Below the pieces are notes generated by a model. The model did no database searches and was not told the origin of the DNA. It worked only from the letters and a program-made list of their open reading frames with translations. Shown piece by piece: positions 1 through 64,000 of a stretch of DNA of 64,000 bases. A program made the position numbers and the translations under genes. The stretch comes from Callorhinus ursinus (taxonomy: Eukaryota; Chordata; Mammalia; Carnivora; Otariidae), in contig NW_020312968.1 in assembly GCF_003265705.1 (NCBI RefSeq), forward strand, positions 4,835,184 through 4,899,183. The letters are read 5' to 3'. Numbering within the stretch: the stretch's first letter is position 1; every line of letters starts with the position of its first letter.

Positions 1-590
1 TAACTAAATCCTGCCACTATCTACCTGGAAATAGCATCAGATCCTATAGGTTAAGAGCTCAGTCCTACTAGACTACCCTTCCTCCCCACACGTCAGGTGC
101 CAGTCACAAGTCCACGTTATTACCTGTGCTTCTGACTGATAGGCTAGAGATCAGAGGTTCCCAAGAACTCTTCCATGGGTTCAATTAGTTTGCTAGCAAG
201 GCTTCCAGAACTCAGAGAAACATTTACTTACATTTACCAGTTTATTATAAAGGATGTTATAAAGCAAAAACAGCCAGATGGAGGAGATGCATAGGACCAG
301 CTATGTGGGAAGGGGCCCAGAGCTTCTGTGCTCTTTTTGAGCAAGCCACTCTTCTAGCCCCTCCATGTGTTCACCAACCTGAAGCCTCCAAATGCCATCC
401 TTTCGAGGTTTTATGGAGGCTTTATTACATAGGCATGATTGGTTGAATCATTGGCCATTGGTGGTTGATTCAACCTCCAGCATCTTTTTCTTTCTTAGCA
501 TTTAGGAAATTTCAAGGGTTTTAGAGGCTCTGTGCCAGAAACGGGGGCAAAGAGCAAATCTATGTTTATTATAAATCATAACATCACACA
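1..590. repeat. Possible LTR relic
   Basis: The stretch ending in the tttattataaatcataac motif near 570-585 resembles the polyadenylation end of an old retroviral LTR. The resemblance is from memory and no terminal TG/CA or TSD is visible because the left side is cut by the window edge. Confidence 0.35.
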
Positions 591-924
591 AGCTTATGGG
601 CAAAAATAACTCTTGCAGAATACAAATGTTAACGGCAATTTGCATTTTAAACTACGTGTTGGTAACTGGTTTTACCTTTCTCTTCTGTTAATGGAGGAAA
701 ATGAAAATTTCCTTAATTCTGATCATAGTTCACCTCATGGATCGACCCACTGTTAAATTTGTTTTTTGTAAAAGGACAAATCTGGAATCCCAAGTTTGGC
801 AAATCATGGCAAAAGGAAAACACCATCCACGGATGTAGGAGAGGAAGGAAAAGGTTGCTGGGTGTATTGGTCTGTTCAGCCTGCCATAATAGATTCCCAC
901 AGACTGGGTGGTTTAAACAATAAA

Positions 925-1389
925 TTTTTTTTTTTTTTTAAGATTTTATTTATTTGACAGAGAGAGAGACAGCGAGAGAGGGAACACAAGCAGGGGGAGT
1001 GGGAGAGGGAGAAGCAAGCTTCCCGCCGAGCAGGGAGCCCGATGTGGGGCTCGATCCCAGGACCCTGGGATCATGACCTGAGCCGAGGGCAGACGCTTAA
1101 CGACTGAGCCACCCAGGCGCCCTTGATGTTTGATTCTTTTTTTTTTTTTTATGTTTTATTTATTTATTCATGAAAGTCAGAGAGAGAGAGAGAGAGAGAG
1201 GCAGAGGGAGAAGCAGGCTCCCCGCCTAGCAGGGAGCCTGATGCGGGACTCGATCCCAGGACCCTGGGATCATGACCTGAGCCGAAGGCAGACGCTTAAC
1301 CATCTGAGCCACCCAGGCGCCCTTGATGTTTGATTCTTATTTTTCCATTTCTCTCTCTTACTTAATCGACTGAGCCACCCAGGCGCCCC
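925..1389 (-). repeat. Composite antisense Can-SINE insertion with 11-bp TSD
   Basis: The outer repeat taaacaataaa lies at 914-924 and 1390-1400. Between them are one full antisense SINE (925-1122), a second SINE (1139-1322) with its own TSD, and a third tail (about 1339-1389) ending gagccacccaggcgcccc. The outer TSD pairs the first SINE's tail with the third SINE's head. Confidence 0.8.
1139..1322 (-). repeat. Antisense Can-SINE, inner copy
   Basis: It is flanked by exact 16-bp repeats ttgatgtttgattctt at 1123-1138 and 1323-1338. It carries a pure (ga)n run after the T-rich tail. Confidence 0.88.
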
Positions 1390-2478
1390 TAAACAATAAA
1401 CATTTTTATCTCAGAGCCGTGCGAGTCCCAGGTCAAGTTGCCATCAGAGTTGTTTTCTGATGAGGCCTCTCTTCTCGCTGTGTCTTCACATGGCCTTTGC
1501 TCTGTGCACTGACAGAGCTCTTGTGTCTCTTCCTCTTTTTAGACACCATTGCCATCCGATTAGAGTCCTACCTCTATGACCTCACTGAAACTATTACTGC
1601 GTTATAGGCTCTGTCTCCAAATACAGCCACACTGGGATTAGGACTTCAACATAAAGAATCTTAGGGGACACCGTTCAGTTCCTAACACTGACTGAAGAGT
1701 TTCCATTTGACTAACCTCTTTTACCCTTCCTTAAATTATTTTTTCTTTCTTTTTAGTAATTATTTAAAATTTGCTAAAATTGAAAGCAAGCATAAGACTA
1801 TATTGAAAAGAAGTGAAAAGGCTTCATTTACTCCTTCTGTTTCCTACTTTATTCTCCAGAACCTTTCCCTGGCAATTATTTTTCCCAAATTTGCAATCTT
1901 TAGAGGTAACCAATGCAAACGATACTAGAAAAATGTCTATTTCACACCATCCAGAACTTAAAAGTTGTTGAAACTTATAATTTTTGCACCTAGCTAAGAC
2001 CTAGTTTGATTTTTTTTTTTTCATGTGGGGAGTGAAATGCCCCGGTGTCAGTTACTGAGCGGTCTGTCCTATCCATTTGTGGTGTCATTTCTGTTCCACA
2101 ACAAATTCCCATATGTCTGTGGCTCTGTTTCTAAGCTTTTCTTTAGTGTCATTGATCTACTTCTCCTGTTCCTGGTAAATGCCACTCTGCTTCATTATTA
2201 TAGTTTTATAATATATCTTGATATCTGATAGGGCAAGTCCTCTTGCTTTATTCTTTTTTTTTTTTAAATCATTTTACTCTTTTAGACAATTTATACATCC
2301 GTATAAATGTTAAAATCGCTTTGTCAAATTCTCTGAAAAATTCTTTTAAGGGTTTGATGGGTATTTTATAGAATTTATAAAAATTTGGGGGGAATTGGCA
2401 TTTGGCACCTTTACAAAGTTGATTCTCAAGGTGAGATTGTAGTTAGTGATGTATAATTTGGAACTTCTGAAAGTTTTA

Positions 2479-2685
2479 TTTTTTTATTTTTATTTTTTTT
2501 AAGATTTTATTTATTTATTTGAGAGAGAGAATGAGAGAGAGAGAGCACGAGAGGGGAGAGGGTCAGAGGGAGAAGCAGACTCCCTGCTGAGCAGGGAGCC
2601 CGATGCGGGACTCGATCCCGGGACTCCAGGATCATGACCTGAGCCGAAGGCAGTCGCTTAACCAACTGAGCCACCCAGGCGCCCC
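2479..2685 (-). repeat. Antisense Can-SINE
   Basis: Exact 14-bp TSD ttctgaaagtttta at 2465-2478 and 2686-2699. The tail is an interrupted T/A tract of about 30 bp. Confidence 0.9.
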
Positions 2686-3730
2686 TTCTGAAAGTTTTAA
2701 CTAACAGGATGGACATGGAAACTTTTTTAAAAAATAGTTTAGGGGTAATTGGTTTCTTCTGTGAGATCATCATGCCATAATTTAATGATCTGGTAAAAAC
2801 TGGAATAAAACTGTATTGATTCAAGTCAAATGGATTAGGCTAGAAAAATACTTTGAGCAAAGTGGATTCAAACTGAAGAATGGTCCTATGAGAGGTTAGT
2901 GATTTATCTTTCCAGTTTCCAGGTGTGAATTATGGTTGCCTCCATTCATTCATGTTCTGTTTAGAAAAAGCCACAGTGAAATGAATCATTCAGCTTATGA
3001 ATAGATGTTTTTCCATTTTGAAGACTATCCCTCATTCCGAAAGATAACCAGGTGATACATTTCTCTCTAGTAGATTCCAATTATGTATATTCTGTACGTT
3101 TGAGATTATTCCTTCACCCTCTGAGTCAAGAGCCCCTCCATATAGAACTCTAAAATGATCTGACTTCTTGTTGTCATCCTGTTCCTTGCTTAATTGAGCC
3201 CCATAACTTGCACACGTTTTTATGTTGCTTTTCACACCTACACACACAAAAAAGCCTGAATCACTTATAAAGCTGAATAACCTCTTTATATATAATAGGC
3301 ATATGAAAGTTCTATATGCTCAAATTTTAATTTTTCCTTCTGATTTTTTTAATTCATGAAACACGAGAAGCTTATCGCCCTTTTGCCAATATGATTATTG
3401 TATTTTGTTAGTTTTTATATAGTTCTAGTTTCAAAGAGATTTAACCTTCTAATTTGCCTCGTTTTGTATCTGAAATAGTTTTTAAAACTTTTAATTTGCA
3501 GGAACATTTATTGAATTTTCCTTCCTTTGTAATTATATCACATATTTATTATTTAATTTATATTTGTAGTCAAGCCTCACTCATGGCTCTTGTGGTAGCT
3601 CTGTGTTTAATATTTCTCTGACGTTGAATCTTTTTTGGCATTGGTTAATATTCTTGCCTTTTGATGTGCATATTATGTTTTACATGAAGACATTTTCTGA
3701 CTCTCAAGTATTGCATGTTGGAGATTTTTA

Positions 3731-4225
3731 GTTTTTTTCTTGTTGAGATATAATTGACAGAAAATAAACTGCACGTATTTAAAATGTACAACTTGATTTT
3801 TTTTACCATCTTAACCATTTTAAGTGTGTGTAGCTAGTAGTGTTAGTTCCGTTGTGCAACAGATCTTCAGAACTTTTTCATCTTGCAAAACTGAAATTCT
3901 GTGTCCATTAAACAGTAACTCCCCGCTGGCCACTCCTCCTAGCCTCTAGCAACCACCATTCTACTGTCTGTCTCTGTGGATCTGACTACTATAGGTACCT
4001 CAAATACGTGGAACCATACAGCACTTTTTTTTTTATGACTGACTTATTCCATTTAGCATACTATCCTCAAGGTTTATCCCTATTTTCGTGTATCACAGGA
4101 TTCCTCCCTTTTTTAAGGCTGAATAATAGTCCATTATATGTATATGCCACATTTTGTTTACCCATTCATCTGTCAACTTGGCTATTATGAATAATGCTTT
4201 GTAATACTTATATGAACATGGGTGT
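3731..4225 (-). repeat. L1 3'-end fragment, antisense
   Basis: The segment from tgttgagatataattgacag through ggctgaataatagtccatta to cttggctattatgaataatg is a familiar mammalian L1 3' region in inverse orientation. It is diverged and carries no intact reading frame. Confidence 0.7.
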
Positions 4226-4371
4226 GCACAAGACTTTGAGTATTTTTTTTTTTTTTAAAACATTCCCTAGATGATTTTAATGTGCAGCTAAGGGAGAGAA
4301 CCACTGAGGGTGTTTCTAAACTCAGAAGACAATCCAGTGATATAAGTCTAATATAAATCTAATGTGAAATT

Positions 4372-4579
4372 TTATTATTTACTTATTTATTTTTTGAGAT
4401 TTTATGTATTTGACACAGAGAGACACAGTGAGAGAGGGAACACAAGCAGGGGGAGTGGGAGAGGGAGAAGCAGGCTTCCCGCGGAGCAGGGAGCCTGATG
4501 CGGGGCTCGATCCCAGGACCCGGGGATCATGACCTGAGCCGAGGGCAGACGCTCAACGACTGAGCCACCCAGGCGCCCC
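4372..4579 (-). repeat. Antisense Can-SINE
   Basis: 13-bp TSD ctaatgtgaaatt at 4359-4371 and 4580-4592. It ends 138 bp before the acceptor of the first visible TRPM6 exon. Confidence 0.9.
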
Positions 4580-4670
4580 CTAATGTGAAATTAAAAAATA
4601 TTGTTCATATATGCCATCTATATATTACCCTAGAAAAGTGTAGAAACAGTACATCTGTTTTCTATTTTGA

Positions 4671-62370
<57,700 letters not shown>

Positions 62371-62375
62371 GTACG

Positions 62376-62391
62376 AGATATATATATATAT
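62376..62391. repeat. (TA)n run next to an exon donor
   Basis: It starts about 6 bp inside the intron after the last visible exon. Confidence 0.9.
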
Positions 62392-62519
62392 ATTTTTTTT
62401 TCCCCCCACCTCCCCAAAGGTGGTTCTACTAGAATGTCTGAAGAAGTAGAAAGATGGACTTTCAGAACCCAGAGGTTTGGTTTCTCTCCAGTTCTGTCTA
62501 GTAGCATATAGTATTTCTG

Positions 62520-63130
62520 TAACGGATGTATATTTATTGAGCGCCTACTACATTCCAGGTGTCCCTCTCGTCCCTGGAGATAAATGGTGAATAAGAGATG
62601 AGAGTCCCTGCCTTCATAGGACTCGTGTTCTAGTGTGTGCAGGTAGAGGGGTGAGGGGGGTAGAGGACAAATAATAAGTTGGGAGACACATAAAAAGATG
62701 TAATTTAATGTCCGTTAAAGAGTGATGAAAAATCAAGTGGCATAAGGGAATCGAAAACGATGATGGTGAGGAGTCTGACAGAATGTGGGGGGAGGGTGGG
62801 TTGGACTCTTTGGGGTAGCCTGGGGCAGGAAGGCCATTGAGGAGTTGGAGGAGGAGGGGCCTGAGGGAGGCAGGCCAGGCAGAGACATCCTGTGGGATGG
62901 TGCCCCCTGGCTGTAGGAATAGCCAGTGCAGCTGCCTGAGGCCGCAAGGTGCGTCCACCAATGGCAGGTAGGACTGGAGAAGGCCAAGTGCTGCGTGCTC
63001 GTTGCGCTGGGGAGACGGGGCACAGGTGAGGTTCTCTTGTTTTGTTTTCATGCGGGGATAACAGAAGAAATGTGTATGGTCCTGGACATGATTCACCAGC
63101 CAGGGAGGAACTGCAGGAGCCGGAGGGAGG
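62520..63130 (-). repeat. L2-like relic, antisense
   Basis: It starts tattgagcgcctactacatt and has gtccctgccttcataggact and gcaggccaggcagagacatc. The long minus-strand open frame over it (62614-63468) is proline/serine-rich noise. Confidence 0.6.
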
Positions 63131-63472
63131 AGGTGATTTGCCCCACGAGAGGGCTCAATGCCTGGGCTTCCCTCCCAGTCGGGGGACCAGGAGAGAGGGT
63201 GGCCAGTGCTCAGGAGGCTGCAGCTCGGGTGTGGGCACACAGTTCTTGAGGCCAAGGCATTATCAGACCAGTGCCTGTGGGTATGTGTGATTTTGGTGGG
63301 GAGGGTCAGTGCGGGGAGGCCGTTCTGAGGTGTGAGGAAAGAGATGTGTTGGAGAGAGTGAACATATTCAGAAACTGTGGTAGGATCAAAGCCACTGTGG
63401 CTCCACCGATAATTGTGGATACATGGCATTGTGTTGGAATATGGAAGACTGAGTGTGATTATATGCATTTAA

Positions 63473-63678
63473 AAATTTTTTTTAAATTTTTTTTAAAGAT
63501 TTATTTATTTATTTGACAGGGAGAGACACAGCGAGAGGGGGAACACAAGCAGGGGGAGTGGGAGAGGGAGAAGCATGCTTCCCACCGAGCAGGGAGCCCG
63601 ATGCGGGGCTGGATCCCAGGACCCCGGGATCATGAGTCGAAGGCAGATGCTTAATGACTGAGCCACCCAGGTGCCCCG
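63473..63678 (-). repeat. Antisense Can-SINE
   Basis: Exact 9-bp direct repeat tatgcattt at 63464-63472 and 63679-63687. The head lacks the usual cctgagc before cgaaggcag. Confidence 0.88.
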
Positions 63679-64000
63679 TATGCATTTTTTTTTTTTAAAA
63701 CACAGAATTGTTTTTGTAACCAGAAGCAAATCGACAGAACTTAAATGCGTTCCTTCATTTTCGAATATACAGGGACCTGACTATAAAATGTTATACCTCA
63801 TTATGCATGTATTTTTTCTGACATCCAAATGGATAGGCAGTGGATCCTTAAATATGGCTTTATTTAAAATTGAATTACATGAAGAACTCTCTAAATGGTT
63901 TGCTATGGGTATATGTCATATTTCTGGACTTTTCAAGTGGTATCATATTACGTAAATATGTATTTAGGTGGCCGATTGAATTTCAGACCAAATTTTATAT

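Larger units (their letters stand above)
863..1688 (+). repeat. MLT1-like (ERVL-MaLR) LTR interrupted by Can-SINEs
   Basis: The left part (tgtattggtctgttcagcct, with cacagactgggtggtttaaa) and the right part (1401-1688, with tcgctgtgtcttcacatggc, ctccaaatacagccacactg and the end gttcagttcctaacac) match the remembered MLT1-type LTR in sense orientation. The SINE composite at 925-1389 separates the halves. There are no coding parts. Confidence 0.7.
62371..64000 (+). other. TRPM6: TRPM6 intron downstream of the last visible exon (partial)
   Basis: It starts with a (TA)n run, then an L2-like relic (62520-63130) and an antisense Can-SINE (63473-63678). No further TRPM6 exon is found up to the window end. 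Confidence 0.8.

Noticed and set aside
1130..1333. Short frames within Can-SINEs here and at many other sites
   Set aside because: They repeat the same translated SINE consensus (for example EPDAGLDPRT) and carry no gene.
62614..63468. 284-codon open frame on the minus strand, the longest in the window
   Set aside because: It is proline/serine-rich low-complexity translation over an L2-like relic, matches no family I know and lacks splice or promoter support.

Overview
The window is nuclear DNA from a placental mammal, most likely an arctoid caniform carnivore (bear, pinniped or mustelid group). The evidence is the large number of tRNA-Lys-derived Can-SINEs (the 'GGGGCGCCTGGGTGGCTCAG' type, usually seen here as its complement). 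The young dog-type SINEC_Cf head was not seen, which argues against a canid. The species inference rests on repeat type alone.

One protein-coding gene crosses the window on the + strand: TRPM6, the Mg2+/Ca2+-permeable melastatin channel-kinase of kidney and gut. I find 22 consecutive internal coding exons from 4718 to 62370. All have AG acceptors and GT donors and compatible phases, and together they give 3426 nt (1141 complete codons plus a partial codon at each end) with no in-frame stop. They run from the early N-terminal melastatin homology region (human residue about 51) through S1-S6, the pore and the TRP helix to the start of the C-terminal region. The first coding exons lie left of the window; the coiled coil, linker and alpha-kinase exons lie to the right. 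Position 1-4717 and 62371-64000 are intronic.

The introns hold nearly everything else. There are about 28 Can-SINE copies or fragments, roughly five to one antisense to the gene and many with clear target-site duplications (TSDs). Others are a 5'-truncated L1 with an 18-bp TSD, older L1/L2/MIR relics, a MaLR-type (MLT1-like) LTR interrupted by SINEs, two related solo LTRs, a Tigger-like DNA element with terminal inverted repeats, two MER5A-like relics and several microsatellites, one containing a 10-N assembly gap. Intron 33173-36861 carries a degraded processed pseudogene of FBXO15 flanked by a near-perfect 13-bp TSD.

No bacterial-type system, CRISPR array, operon or second functional gene is visible. 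The points most worth a second look are two strong CTCF-core motifs in the 3' introns, an ambiguous or extended acceptor at the exon ending 36996, an acidic pore position that reads Asp rather than Glu, a perfect 30-bp palindrome, and several informative nested or same-site retroposon insertions.
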